Below the pieces are notes generated by a model, which was not told the origin of the DNA, did no database searches, and was given only the letters and a program-made list of their open reading frames with translations. The translations under genes were made by a program, and so were the position numbers. Source: Pseudomonadota bacterium (GTDB taxonomy: Bacteria > Desulfobacterota > Syntrophorhabdia > Syntrophorhabdales > Syntrophorhabdaceae). Taken from it: a DNA stretch of 57,341 nucleotides. The stretch lies in the NCBI GenBank assembly GCA_026388255.1, contig JAPLKC010000010.1, positions 1 through 57,341 of the forward strand, read 5' to 3'. Shown one piece after another: positions 42,703-51,619 of the stretch. Positions within the stretch are counted from its first letter, which is position 1, and each line of letters starts with the position of its first letter.

Positions 42703-44285
42703 TGTCCTAAATCCGTAACCCTTGAAGATAAATAAAGCGCTATACTCATGAAAGTACTGTATTCTTCATAAGCACGATGTTTAGCTTGATCCAGATTTAA
42801 AAGTAATAATGGGTCTATATATTCTATTTCTATCCGGGAATCTTCCTCTATTTTTTCCCTTAGCCCTTTCAGTAAAGATGAGCCGCCTGTCAGGTATATT
42901 TTCCCAATGGTGTCATTAGGTTTTGTGGCAGTGTAAAAATTGATTGTTTTTGTAATTTCAGACGAGATGTTGAATATATAATCTTCAAATAAATATGCAA
43001 CCTCGCTATCAGCTATTATTTTCTTTTCTTCAGCCTCAATATGGCTAAGTTTGGTAGATTTTTCTATTTGGTTGGTTAAGTATTTCCCCCCCAGTAATAT
43101 TTCCCTTGTAAATTCAACACTGTTGTTTTTGATTATTGCAATATTTGTTATAGATGCACCTATATCTACAGCAACTACTGAAAAATCTTTCGGGTTGTAT
43201 ATCTGCTCAATAATATTTGTAACAGCAAAAATATCCACATCCAGAATTTGCAAATTTAAGCCTGCTAAATTGAATGCAGTTGTATATCCATCAACAATTT
43301 CTTTTTTTGCTGCAACAATCTGAATGTTCATCATATCTTCTTTTTCTTCATCCACTCCAAGCACATGGTAACTATAGTATATGTCCTTTAAAGGAAAAGG
43401 AATAACCGCCTCCACTTCGAGTCTTATACTATTTTCAAGCTCTTCTTCCTCAAGAAAAGGAACCATAACCTTTTTCGTGATTATTGTATAGCTTGACAAT
43501 GCACAGGCCACATCCTTGCATTTGATATTATTCTCCGCTATTAATTTTTTCAGCTCCTGCGCAACAAACACCTGGTCTATTATGTTTCCGTCACTCAGGA
43601 TATCCTCTTCGTATGACTTTTTGGCTATGTTCTGTATTTGGAAACCGTCATTGGTTTTCTTTAAAGTACATATTTTTATCGAAACGCTTCCAATATCTAA
43701 ACCTATTAATTCATTTATTGTTCTTAGTCCTATTTTACTAAGAATGTCTAAGCCTGGTAAAAAACCTGCCTTAGTTGATTTAGCATTCTTTTCTTTTCTT
43801 TTTTCAGCTTTTTTATTTATCTTATTTTCTTCATAATCTTTATTTTTAGTTATTGTATCCGTATATATACTGCTATCATGCCCATCCTGTTCCTGCTCAT
43901 TCAAATCTTTGTTTTCGCTTATTGTATCGGGAAGTATATATCCGGATGGGCTGGAATTATCGAAAGCCATAATAAATACAGTTATATAAAAAAACAATGA
44001 TCCTATGCCGTACAACCAATAACTCTTTCCAAGTCGCTGCGCGATACTTCCCCATATATGAATAGCAAAATAAATATTTACAATGGGTACCATAAGTCCC
44101 AGTACATTCCATGGTGAAATATTACCGCACCTGCACATCAGAACCATATTATATAACGGTATACAATATTCCAGAAAAGAGCCTGTTACAAACTTCCTGC
44201 CGATCCGGTACATGACATAGGAGAAGAAGAAATATACCCCAGCAGCAACAATAATTGAAATCAACATTGGTATTATTTGTCTCAT
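42699..44285 (-). CDS. pilM: PilM with an N-terminal DUF5684-like membrane domain
   Basis: 528 residues, about 180 longer than normal PilM. The first 110 residues hold several membrane helices with IPLYNMVLM, VPIVNIYFAIHIWG and AQRLGKSYWLYGIGSLFF, which fits DUF5684, a small membrane domain usually found alone or beside signal peptidases. A charged linker (about 112-180) leads to an actin-like PilM core: IGLDIGSVSIKI, VPFLEEEELENSIRLEVEAVIPF, VAVDIGASITNIAI and LTGGSSLLKGL. PilM is normally a soluble ring subunit that binds PilN; here it would be tethered to the membrane by itself. The fusion is in one continuous frame with no sign of a frameshift. Confidence 0.88.
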   Translation of the reverse strand: MRQIIPMLISIIVAAGVYFFFSYVMYRIGRKFVTGSFLEYCIPLYNMVLMCRCGNISPWNVLGLMVPIVNIYFAIHIWGSIAQRLGKSYWLYGIGSLFFYITVFIMAFDNSSPSGYILPDTISENKDLNEQEQDGHDSSIYTDTITKNKDYEENKINKKAEKRKEKNAKSTKAGFLPGLDILSKIGLRTINELIGLDIGSVSIKICTLKKTNDGFQIQNIAKKSYEEDILSDGNIIDQVFVAQELKKLIAENNIKCKDVACALSSYTIITKKVMVPFLEEEELENSIRLEVEAVIPFPLKDIYYSYHVLGVDEEKEDMMNIQIVAAKKEIVDGYTTAFNLAGLNLQILDVDIFAVTNIIEQIYNPKDFSVVAVDIGASITNIAIIKNNSVEFTREILLGGKYLTNQIEKSTKLSHIEAEEKKIIADSEVAYLFEDYIFNISSEITKTINFYTATKPNDTIGKIYLTGGSSLLKGLREKIEEDSRIEIEYIDPLLLLNLDQAKHRAYEEYSTFMSIALYLSSRVTDLGQ

Positions 44286-44390
44286 AACCCCATAAACCTT
44301 TTACTATATTAGTATTTGTTACATATTATTTAATAAAAAGACAAGTCTTTTCTTCATAAAATCCAATGAAATATATAAAAACAGACTTTT

Positions 44391-46421
44391 TTATTGCTTT
44401 TGAAGCTTTGATTCATAAAAATCAACCCTATCTTTTAAGTATTTGACAAAAGAATCTTTTTCAATGTACTCTCTTGCAAGTATATTTCCAGCTACATTTT
44501 TATCCTTCTCTGCATCTTCCAGGTTTCTTTTTGCCAGTTTAAAGGCGTTTTGAATATTCCCGTCCAGATACTCAATATTTGATTCCAGGTCTCTCATCTT
44601 ATATACATAAAGTCCATGCATTTCAGAGCCTGTGTGTCTATCAGCATAAGTTTTCATGCGTTGAATTAACATTTTAGCCTTCTCCAGGTTACCGTTTATT
44701 AAATAAAAGTTAGCTGTTTCATACATATAAAACCCTGAAGAGGGGTGATATTGTAATGCTTTTTTAAAATAATCTTCTGCTTTTTCAATATTTCCCAGTA
44801 GCGAATTAATGCTGCCTGCAACAAAGAATAATTCTGAGTATTTATCCGGGTTATGTTCTATCTGTGGTAAGAATTGAACGATTATGTTCTTAATCTTTAT
44901 TTTTTCATATGCATTCTGTTCAACCTTATAATATCTTAGCAGAACATTCATCATCCCGATATATCCATAATTATTTATCGGCATAGTGTTTATAGATTCC
45001 CCATAGGAGACAAAGGCCTCTTGTAATAACCCGTTTTCCGTAAATATTGCCCCCTCTTCATTCATTTTTACAGAAATATTTGCCCTTTCAGTGAAGAAAA
45101 AGGAGCCCATCAGCGTAATGGCTACAAGTAAAAATATCATTACAGCCAATGCTCCATGCCTTTGCCTCACTCTATCTACGTTTTCTGTCCCCCGTTCCCC
45201 TGCGAAAAAAACAGATGATAGGATAAAAAATGTAATAGCATAAGCAGGCATTTCGAAAGTAACATTGGAAACAGCGAAAAGGAATCCGGATATGGCCGAT
45301 ATTGCAATAAAAAAATATTTTGTATCGTTATTTCCCGTATCCCGAATCATCCTTATTACACCAATTATAAAACCAAAAAGGTAAATTAAAAAAGATATAA
45401 GCCCGAGCAAGCCAAGCTCAACCATGATTTTTATAAAAACATTGTGAGCATATTTTGTATATAGAGTAGCGTTATAATATTTTCTATATGCATGTTCAAA
45501 TGTCCCGGCGCCATAACCTAATAGGGGTTTATCCAAAAATGCATTGATGCCTATTTTCCATGTCACTGTTCGATAAGTAAGGGTTGTAATATGTGTGGTC
45601 GTTTTATTTAATCTATCAATTGCTCTGTCCTGAAAAGCATCACTTTTTCCTTTTCCGCCAATATAGACGACAGATATGAGTATAGTTAAGGCAAGTAAAA
45701 CGATCAATATGAGGAATACCGCCTTTTTAAACCTCTTTTTCATGATTAGCAATACAAAGCCAGCTATTATCGAAAGAGCACCTATAAACATGCCCATTCT
45801 CGAAAGAGAAAATAGAAGGCCAAATATAATAATAGAAGACATTACCATATACAGGATTTTCTTTTGAATGAGGCCAAAATAGATGCTTAAGGGGATCAAA
45901 AACAGAAAATATCCGCCAAGTGTGGCTTCGTTTAAAAACGATGAAAACGGCACAACCTTCCCTTTAATAACAGAGCTATACATCCCGTCTTTATAGAACT
46001 CTAACAATTTTGGTAATAAAACTTTATATTGTATAATCATACATAGCACGGATAGCACGGTTCCAAAAATAAGTGCTTTTAAAAGCGCATCCTTGTTTTC
46101 CGATATCATATAAAGGTAAACGCACCCTACTATCCATACAATTATATTCAACTCGCATAAGGTGTTAAACCTGTTCCATGTGTAAAGAATGGACGCGACA
46201 TTTATTAAAACAAATGGCATGAAATATAGCATGAATCTCAAAAAACCTGAAGGGATACTCCTTATTTTATAAAAATTAAAAGAAACGGCAACTAACAATG
46301 CAAGCACAAAATTAGTTTCGATCCAGAATTTGTCAATAGTGAAATAAAAGAAGGAAAGGTGGTTGCCGCCAAGAAATGGTATGATGAAGAAGGGTATGCA
46401 TTGCAAGAGTTTAAGATACAA
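44391..46421 (-). CDS. O-antigen-ligase-like membrane protein with C-terminal TPR domain
   Basis: 676 residues. About ten to twelve membrane helices cover 1-445. A Wzy/WaaL-type periplasmic loop has YRTVTWKIGINAFLDKPLLGYGAGTFEH and YAHNVFIKIMVELGLLG, the signature of the O-antigen ligase family. The rest is a soluble TPR region (YGESINTMPINNYGYIG, NIEKAEDYFKKALQYHPSSG, NLEKAKMLIQRMK). Such fusions include lipopolysaccharide ligases, polymerases and pilin O-oligosaccharyltransferases (PglL/TfpO). Its place between the pilM-Q operon and a prepilin peptidase makes pilin glycosylation attractive, but this is inference. Confidence 0.78.
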   Translation of the reverse strand: MYLKLLQCIPFFIIPFLGGNHLSFFYFTIDKFWIETNFVLALLVAVSFNFYKIRSIPSGFLRFMLYFMPFVLINVASILYTWNRFNTLCELNIIVWIVGCVYLYMISENKDALLKALIFGTVLSVLCMIIQYKVLLPKLLEFYKDGMYSSVIKGKVVPFSSFLNEATLGGYFLFLIPLSIYFGLIQKKILYMVMSSIIIFGLLFSLSRMGMFIGALSIIAGFVLLIMKKRFKKAVFLILIVLLALTILISVVYIGGKGKSDAFQDRAIDRLNKTTTHITTLTYRTVTWKIGINAFLDKPLLGYGAGTFEHAYRKYYNATLYTKYAHNVFIKIMVELGLLGLISFLIYLFGFIIGVIRMIRDTGNNDTKYFFIAISAISGFLFAVSNVTFEMPAYAITFFILSSVFFAGERGTENVDRVRQRHGALAVMIFLLVAITLMGSFFFTERANISVKMNEEGAIFTENGLLQEAFVSYGESINTMPINNYGYIGMMNVLLRYYKVEQNAYEKIKIKNIIVQFLPQIEHNPDKYSELFFVAGSINSLLGNIEKAEDYFKKALQYHPSSGFYMYETANFYLINGNLEKAKMLIQRMKTYADRHTGSEMHGLYVYKMRDLESNIEYLDGNIQNAFKLAKRNLEDAEKDKNVAGNILAREYIEKDSFVKYLKDRVDFYESKLQKQ

Positions 46422-46422
46422 G

Positions 46423-46695
46423 CTATATCCAGATTGTATTTATAAGATGCCCGATTTTCTTAAATTCTGGGTCACTTGTGGCTATGGTTGTCTTATGCTC
46501 AACAGAAGATGCAAGAATAAAATAATCCTCATTGGAATTACTGTATTGTGGTTTGTATTCTGCCCCTTTAAAAATAATCTCTCCGACATTAATTGCATAA
46601 ACATATTTAGAAGCACAGGAACTTTCGATATCTTTTAAAAGTTGCAAAATCTGCGGATGCCCCTCTTTCTGCAGATTATTATTAAGTATGTGCAT
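46423..46695 (-). pseudogene. Truncated PIN-domain (VapC-like) remnant
   Basis: A 90-residue ORF whose end (NEDYFILASSVEHKTTIATS followed by DPEFKKIGHL) matches the last helix-strand unit of PIN RNases, including the acidic residues of the fourth motif. The part before it (ILQLLKDIESSC, YVYAINVGEI) resembles the region after the first catalytic Asp. The first Asp strand and the central helices are missing: intact PIN proteins have about 130 residues. An in-frame stop lies eight codons upstream of the ATG, so the lost start is not just a mis-called start. No antitoxin partner is nearby. I treat it as a decaying toxin gene. Confidence 0.65.
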
Positions 46696-46729
46696 GAGGC
46701 AAAGAAAAGAGATATATTAGTATTGCCAT

Positions 46730-47497
46730 TCAGCGTTCCGCAACAATGTTAAGAAACTCATATATGATTTTATCCCCGAGGAACATAAATATTAATGCAC
46801 CAAGAGATAGAAAAGGTCCAAAAGGGATTGCATATTTAGCATCCTCACCTTTTATAAGCATCATAGGTATGCCAACCAAAGTCCCCAACAATGAACCAGC
46901 CATAAGGCTGAATATTACCCCTTTTATCCCGCAAAAAGCTCCTATCATTGCAAGGAGCTTTATATCACCGCCACCCATGCCCTCTCTTTTTCTTAATAGC
47001 TGATAGCCGTAGGCAATGACGAAGAGGATTCCACCGCCAAGAAATATTCCATAAAGTGCATCAAGATAAAAGAAAAAGGGTTTTCTGAAAAAAGCCAGAA
47101 TAAAACCGGCAATCAGACCCCCTATGCTTAAAACATCGGGGATGATTTTAAAATCAAGATCTATAAAGGATATGGCAATAAGCAGTGAAATAAAGAGCAT
47201 ACTAACAAACAACTCAAAGGAAAGGCCGCATTTTTTAAAAAGCATAAAGAAAAGAAAGGCGGTTATAAACTCCACTATGGGATATCTTATCGATATATGA
47301 GCGCTGCATTGCCTGCATTTGCCCCTTAACAACAGATAACTTATTATAGGGATATTGTCGTAGAGCTTTATAGGTTTTTCACAGGTAGGGCAGAATGATG
47401 AAGGAACTACGATTGACTTGATTCTCGGCAATCTATAAATACAAACATTAAGAAAACTTCCGACTATTGCCCCAAAAATAAACAATATATAATTCAT
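46730..47497 (-). CDS. pilD: Prepilin peptidase/N-methyltransferase (copy 1)
   Basis: 255 residues with eight or so membrane helices. The cytoplasmic methyltransferase-type loop has Cys pairs C36-C39 and C61-C64. Peptidase aspartates lie in SFIDLDFKIIPD (Asp113, Asp115) and in GMGGGDIKL, where the GxGD motif appears as GGGD. It cuts the leader of type IV prepilins and methylates the new N-terminal residue. A 333-bp stretch (47066-47398) is nearly identical to a second copy at 55568-56344. The ATG follows a hairpin (47546-47570) and the strong terminator of pilA, so it needs its own promoter. Confidence 0.94.
   Translation of the reverse strand: MNYILFIFGAIVGSFLNVCIYRLPRIKSIVVPSSFCPTCEKPIKLYDNIPIISYLLLRGKCRQCSAHISIRYPIVEFITAFLFFMLFKKCGLSFELFVSMLFISLLIAISFIDLDFKIIPDVLSIGGLIAGFILAFFRKPFFFYLDALYGIFLGGGILFVIAYGYQLLRKREGMGGGDIKLLAMIGAFCGIKGVIFSLMAGSLLGTLVGIPMMLIKGEDAKYAIPFGPFLSLGALIFMFLGDKIIYEFLNIVAER
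47066..47398. repeat. 333-bp repeat shared with the second prepilin peptidase gene (copy 1)
   Basis: Aligned by eye, base by base and without gaps, to 55904-56236, this block differs at about 18 positions (about 95% identity). Outside it the two genes are clearly less alike. Both copies have the same orientation, about 8.5 kb apart. Confidence 0.85.
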
Positions 47498-47545
47498 AAC
47501 TTCTTATAAACCAATATTTAAAATAATTCTATGATAATTATCACA

Positions 47546-47570
47546 CAGCAAGCAGTGGGGTAGCTTGCTG
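47546..47570 (-). other. Hairpin in the leader of the first prepilin peptidase gene
   Basis: CAGCAAGC at 47546-47553 pairs with GCTTGCTG at 47563-47570 around a 9-base loop. A 12-base perfect palindrome TGATAATTATCA lies beside it at 47532-47543. Together they lie between the pilA terminator and the ATG at 47497. They could be a second terminator or a control site for pilD. Confidence 0.4.
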
Positions 47571-47580
47571 AAGGTAATAA

Positions 47581-47612
47581 AAAAAGGGGGGCAGGTAATG
47601 CCCCCTTTTTTT
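47581..47612 (-). terminator. Strong terminator of the major pilin gene
   Basis: An A-run and G-run (47581-47591) pair with CCCCC plus a run of T (47601-47612) around a short GCAGGTAAT loop. It has long A and T runs on both sides and so works on either strand. It lies 10 bases beyond the pilA stop and isolates pilA as a single-gene transcript. Confidence 0.85.
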
Positions 47613-47621
47613 ATGCTGAAA

Positions 47622-48044
47622 TTAACTTCCTTTCGGTATGTATGAGTTAGCTACTGTCCCGGACCATGTCCATAAACCTGTTGTCCAGTCTGGTGTCAGC
47701 ACTAAGGTCCCTGTCAAACCACCGATAGTTGAGGTAGCAGTTATTGCACCGGCGGTAGATGTGGCAAATGTTGCATACTGTGTAGGAGGTTGTACACCAT
47801 AAGCTGATCCAATACCTGCGGCGTTGGTCTGGGCTATGAAAGTGGTACTACCAGTTTCAGTATAGTATGCCATAATGGCATTTTTAACAGCGCCCATAGC
47901 ACTAACAACACCGGCTAATTTTGATTTTTTGGTGTATCCTGAATATGCTGGAATTGCAATTGCAGCGAGGATACCGATGATCGCGATAACAATCAAAAGC
48001 TCAATCAACGTAAAACCTTTACTATTTCTGTTAACTTTAATCAT
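47622..48044 (-). CDS. pilA: Type IV major pilin (PilA-like)
   Basis: 140 residues. The prepilin leader is nine residues with Gly10 before the cleaved bond, and the mature protein starts [20 protein letters not shown] with the conserved Glu5. A Lys-rich segment [21 protein letters not shown] follows, then a small globular domain of about 90 residues rich in Thr, Ala and Gly, without the C-terminal cysteine pair of classical pilins. The strong GAGGAGG site, a good own promoter and a strong terminator point to high expression. The single-gene unit makes it the best candidate for the major pilin. Confidence 0.93.
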   Translation of the reverse strand: MIKVNRNSKGFTLIELLIVIAIIGILAAIAIPAYSGYTKKSKLAGVVSAMGAVKNAIMAYYTETGSTTFIAQTNAAGIGSAYGVQPPTQYATFATSTAGAITATSTIGGLTGTLVLTPDWTTGLWTWSGTVANSYIPKGS

Positions 48045-48085
48045 AAAAACCTCCTCAAATAAATTTATTTATTAATACAACATTT

Positions 48086-48113
48086 ATTCTATCATAATTT
48101 TATTTTTTGTAAA
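48086..48113 (-). promoter_or_regulatory. Sigma-70-type promoter of pilA
   Basis: On the - strand TTTACA (48113-48108) and TAGAAT (48091-48086) are separated by 16 bases. Transcription would start near 48080, giving a leader of about 35 bases. I saw no sigma-54 site here, unlike many pilin genes. Bases 48114-48197, toward the upstream gene, show no further clear feature. Confidence 0.6.
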
Positions 48114-48197
48114 TGATTTTTATCACTTTTTTTAAACAGATAGACTAATTATTGCAGTCTTTAATTACATACCTTGTGAAGTATGACTGGAGGCCCC

Positions 48198-48965
48198 TCA
48201 CTCAGCAACTTTAGCAAGATAAATACTTAACGGATAAATAACTTCGCTCCCGTTAGCACTCGCTATCCTGACTTTTATGTCCTGCTTGCCGTAGTTTTCG
48301 TTTTTAACCTGCCAACGAATCATTCCCGTCTTGTTGTCGATTGTCATGCCCTTTGGAGGATCAATCAAAAAGTATTTAAGTGCATTTCCGTCCGGATCAA
48401 TAGCTCTTACCTGATAGGACAATTCATTTCCATCAAAACTTATTTCTTTATTCTCAACTATTTTTGGTGTAACGCGCGATATCTCGATACTCAATAGTCT
48501 TGGCCGCCCATATCTTTTATCATCAAATGGTGTAACTTTAAGATCGATTTTATCATTCTTTTTAAACCCGGTAATGTTATCGGTATTATTGCCAAAGGGC
48601 TCACCATTTTTAAACCATTCATAATTATATCTTATGCTTTTTTTATTACTATCCGTTTCTTCTATGATAATTCTCAATTTGTCAATATTATCTGCTGATT
48701 CAAGCTGAAACTTTGCTTTTTTAATTACAGGAAGGAGACTCTCGTCTTCCTCAATTTCCGGTTTTGTCTGTATACCAGCGATTGAATGAGAATCCGATTT
48801 ATCAGTTTTAATTGAATACTTATTTCCTTTATAAAATAAATATCCGATTATTAATAAAATTATCAATACAGGGAAAAGCAGATATATCTTTTTTTTTATT
48901 GAAACATTCTTTTTTGCAACAAAAATGGGTTTTTTCTTCCTTTTAATAGGCATAGAGGACTTCAT
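48198..48965 (-). CDS. Membrane-anchored protein with Ig/cadherin-like domain, pilus-linked
   Basis: 255 residues: a Lys-rich cytoplasmic start, one membrane helix (about 26-45), a variable stretch, then a periplasmic beta region. RAIDPDGNALKYFLIDPPKG followed by MTIDNKTGMIRWQV is a typical putative-Ig or dystroglycan-cadherin-like repeat. The earlier part (about 85-165, IRYNYEWFKNGEPF) may be a second similar domain. I know no named family. It overlaps the PilX-like gene by 23 bases and ends the minor-pilin operon, so it may anchor or scaffold PilY1 or minor pilins. The start could also be the Met at residue 5. Confidence 0.7.
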   Translation of the reverse strand: MKSSMPIKRKKKPIFVAKKNVSIKKKIYLLFPVLIILLIIGYLFYKGNKYSIKTDKSDSHSIAGIQTKPEIEEDESLLPVIKKAKFQLESADNIDKLRIIIEETDSNKKSIRYNYEWFKNGEPFGNNTDNITGFKKNDKIDLKVTPFDDKRYGRPRLLSIEISRVTPKIVENKEISFDGNELSYQVRAIDPDGNALKYFLIDPPKGMTIDNKTGMIRWQVKNENYGKQDIKVRIASANGSEVIYPLSIYLAKVAE

Positions 48966-49575
48966 AACTTGCTCTTTCAGATGGAGTTTGCTGCCTTTCG
49001 CCTTGAACTTCCATCCGATACATGTAAGGAAAATGTTGAGTAGCTACCATGCCTCCTGACGATTCTGCAGCCCCCGCCCCTTCCAGTGTTACACCGCTCG
49101 TATTTGTATTACCGCTAATCGTGTCAACAATCTTTGTATAAACGTCGAAAGGTACGGCAGAAGTACCCGAGAGAGTAAATCTAATATCCGGCAAGGTCTT
49201 CGGATCTGATGTGCTGCTGCAACCTGTTGCCCAACTTGCTGTTGATTTTAGCAATTTATCGCTGAAGCAGGCGTTTGTTGCAACGGCTGTCACTGTGGCG
49301 CTTGTTATGGTATTGAAATTTGCGAGGGCAGTTGTTAAAGAGGCGGTTGGCGCGGTGCTTGCTGTAACAATAGCCAATGGAATAATCTCCTTGGTAAATA
49401 CATCTATTGCTCCAAGCGAGGCTTCTTTTGCAGTTTCATATTTTTTTTCAAGCGCTGAAATTTCTGTTCCCTTTTGAATAAAATATAAAACTACTGCAAC
49501 CATGGCAGTGGTTATGGCGACTATCATCAATACCATTACAAGGGCCACGCCTTTTTTACCAGATAGGCATTTCAT
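48943..49575 (-). CDS. pilX: PilX-like minor pilus assembly protein
   Basis: 210 residues. GVALVMVLMIVAITTAMVAV near the start resembles the N-terminal helix of PilX-type minor pilins, which lack the conserved Glu5 and have a weak peptidase site. A coiled-coil follows (FIQKGTEISALEKKYETAKEA), then a Thr/Ala-rich domain with two cysteines (about 103 and 119, ACFSDKL and GCSSTSD). It lies after PilV- and PilW-like genes, the usual order. Assignment is by operon position and N-terminus; the C-terminal part is not recognisable. Confidence 0.75.
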   Translation of the reverse strand: MKCLSGKKGVALVMVLMIVAITTAMVAVVLYFIQKGTEISALEKKYETAKEASLGAIDVFTKEIIPLAIVTASTAPTASLTTALANFNTITSATVTAVATNACFSDKLLKSTASWATGCSSTSDPKTLPDIRFTLSGTSAVPFDVYTKIVDTISGNTNTSGVTLEGAGAAESSGGMVATQHFPYMYRMEVQGERQQTPSERASYEVLYAY

Positions 49576-49588
49576 TAAAATCCTCTTA

Positions 49589-50722
49589 TTATTGATATAA
49601 TTCCTTTGGCTTTATTGCAAGCGTATGAACTTTCCACCTGTAATTCTGCCAGCCTGTACCGATAATTGTTGCCAGATTAAAATCTCTTCCCAGTCCAAAT
49701 TCCCCTATAGTGATTATTGAGGGTGAATGCGTGTAAGACGTATCTCTTTGTCCTTCCTGAACCAGTAAATACACCCTTACCTCTTTTACCCGTTCCCTTA
49801 TTTGTTTGGCACTAAGCGTTGAAATATTATTACTTTGAGAATCAACAACACCGTCGTTGTTTGTGTCTAATTGGAAAACCACCTGCATGTCGGCAACACA
49901 ATCGATAAGAGGCATCTCAGTGAGCAGGCCGTCTGCGTGATTAACGGTGGCTTTATATAAAATGCCTGTATTTGCAGCACAGGAGGCCGGCATATTAGTG
50001 GTAGGTCGTGCAATAAAATAATCAGCCCTGTTGAATGGCATCCTTAAGTCTGTATCAAGATCAACACCATATATAAGGAATCTCTCTGAAGTTTTCGTGG
50101 GAGAAAATGCTGCGGCGAAAGTGGCGCTGTTATATTGCGTAAAAAAGGTTGTACCGTTCATGACTAATTCGTTATCAGAGTTATCGTCTACCTTCGGTTT
50201 AATAACTATAACCCTGGCTCCGTTTGTAAGATCAAGTTTGGTGGAGTTCCATACTTTGGGGGTACTGCCTTTAATAATATAAGTCCATCTCTGGGCAGTA
50301 TCGCTTGTACCGGCCAATGTAGATTTAATTACAAGGTAGTCGGAACTGTTATAGCCCGTATCGTTCCCCGTTAAGACAGCGCGCGGCAGATTGGGCGGCA
50401 AATCGTTATATGTGCTGGCGGTTATTGCGGTGGCAGCTTCGTAATTGGTAGTTGAAGGGGTGGTTTGAAACTTCCAGGGCAATCCGTAACCGGCATGCTC
50501 GATGTCGGAGCGTAATACGTTAATGCCGATAATGCTGTCTATCTGCGAGCCTACAACCTTGACCTGCTGTCCTGATTGTTTCAAAATAATTGTAAATGTA
50601 TCTGAGCTTATAATGATAACAATTGAAATAATTGCAGTAACTATGAGTAGCTCGATAAGGCTGAAACCGCTCTGTCTTTTATATATAATCTGTCTTTTAT
50701 ACATAATTATGCATACCTTCAA
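49589..50722 (-). CDS. pilW: PilW-like prepilin
   Basis: 377 residues. A prepilin motif SGFSLIELLIVTAIISIVII follows a leader that contains the doubled segment MYKRQIIYKRQ, made by an imperfect duplication of about 18 bp. Gly before FSLIE is the cut site and the Glu5 is present. The large C-terminal domain fits minor pilin PilW. The start overlaps the PilV-like stop by four bases; the Met at residue 7 is an alternative start. It should be cut by one of the two prepilin peptidases. Confidence 0.85.
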   Translation of the reverse strand: MKVCIIMYKRQIIYKRQSGFSLIELLIVTAIISIVIIISSDTFTIILKQSGQQVKVVGSQIDSIIGINVLRSDIEHAGYGLPWKFQTTPSTTNYEAATAITASTYNDLPPNLPRAVLTGNDTGYNSSDYLVIKSTLAGTSDTAQRWTYIIKGSTPKVWNSTKLDLTNGARVIVIKPKVDDNSDNELVMNGTTFFTQYNSATFAAAFSPTKTSERFLIYGVDLDTDLRMPFNRADYFIARPTTNMPASCAANTGILYKATVNHADGLLTEMPLIDCVADMQVVFQLDTNNDGVVDSQSNNISTLSAKQIRERVKEVRVYLLVQEGQRDTSYTHSPSIITIGEFGLGRDFNLATIIGTGWQNYRWKVHTLAIKPKELYQ

Positions 50723-51108
50723 ACGCCTCTGCTTACTATTGATGTTATGCTGTGAGAATATGTTTTACTTATTATCGTCCAACTAACCACTACCTGAATG
50801 GCAACGCTGTTTGTCGTCAGAGCAGTCACAGTCCAGGATACGCTGAAATTCTTTGTAAAATTTTTAAAACTTCTTGTTACAATAGAATTACCGTTTGCAA
50901 GGGAAGTAAAACCTGAATTTCTTAACTCATTCATTCTTTGTTCTGCAATCCTGACGGATTCATCCCTTGAGAAGTTGTTGAGATTTTGCTGCATTGAAAA
51001 CGTAATGGTTTGAAGTACGCCCAGCATGCTGATTGTTAATATAATACTGGCAACCAGAACTTCAATCAGTGTAAAACCTTTATTATTTGGACACACAGTT
51101 GGCGGCAC
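50719..51108 (-). CDS. pilV: PilV-like prepilin
   Basis: 129 residues. Cut site and helix are NKGFTLIEVLVASIILTISM with Glu5 retained, followed by GVLQTITFSMQQN and a short beta domain. The family signature is EVLVA(S/A) with IL following, as in PilV/GspI-type minor pilins. It overlaps the FimT-like gene by 26 bases and pilW by four. The protein is short, with little sequence beyond the helix that can be interpreted. Confidence 0.85.
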   Translation of the reverse strand: MPPTVCPNNKGFTLIEVLVASIILTISMLGVLQTITFSMQQNLNNFSRDESVRIAEQRMNELRNSGFTSLANGNSIVTRSFKNFTKNFSVSWTVTALTTNSVAIQVVVSWTIISKTYSHSITSIVSRGV

Positions 51109-51619
51109 TGCAAACTCCTTGAGTTGTCAATTTTCCCAGACGTATCCTTGAAACTGAAATTTCTATGCAATCATAAAGCGGTTGAACAGTTGAATATACA
51201 CAAACTGTATTCAGTGTTGTAGCAAGTCCCCTTGAGTTAAATACAACCTGAGGGGTACCCCCGCTCCAGGCAATTGAATAAAATTCCTGAGATCTCACTG
51301 TGCTCAGATTTAATGCCTGATTGCTCCTCAGTACAACTGCATCCGATCCTACTGTGAGCGCCCCATCGCCGTCCGGTGCAGGACTGTTATCGTCATATAC
51401 CGTGTAACCGGTCGCAGTAAGTGCGACAAAATGCGTTCTGTTTTTGTTCATTGCCATAATCCTTGCACTTGCTAAATCCGAATACATCCTCCTTACTTCA
51501 TTATCCACATTATATTTTCTTGACAATCCTGCGAAATTTGCAACCCCCAGTCCTGCCAGAATACCGATTATGGCTATAACAACAAGCAGTTCGATTAATG
51601 AAAACCCGTTATGTTTCAT
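51083..51619 (-). CDS. fimT: FimT/GspH-like pseudopilin
   Basis: 178 residues. The leader is only four residues, then [20 protein letters not shown], Gly before the bond and Glu5 kept. The following DNEVRRMYSDLASARIMAMNKNR is the FimT/GspH helix, and the C-terminal part has the beta domain with VVFNSRGLAT, the usual FimT tail motif. It starts at the PilY1 stop (overlap four bases). Some FimT proteins bind DNA during uptake; whether this one does is unknown. Confidence 0.88.
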   Translation of the reverse strand: MKHNGFSLIELLVVIAIIGILAGLGVANFAGLSRKYNVDNEVRRMYSDLASARIMAMNKNRTHFVALTATGYTVYDDNSPAPDGDGALTVGSDAVVLRSNQALNLSTVRSQEFYSIAWSGGTPQVVFNSRGLATTLNTVCVYSTVQPLYDCIEISVSRIRLGKLTTQGVCSAANCVSK

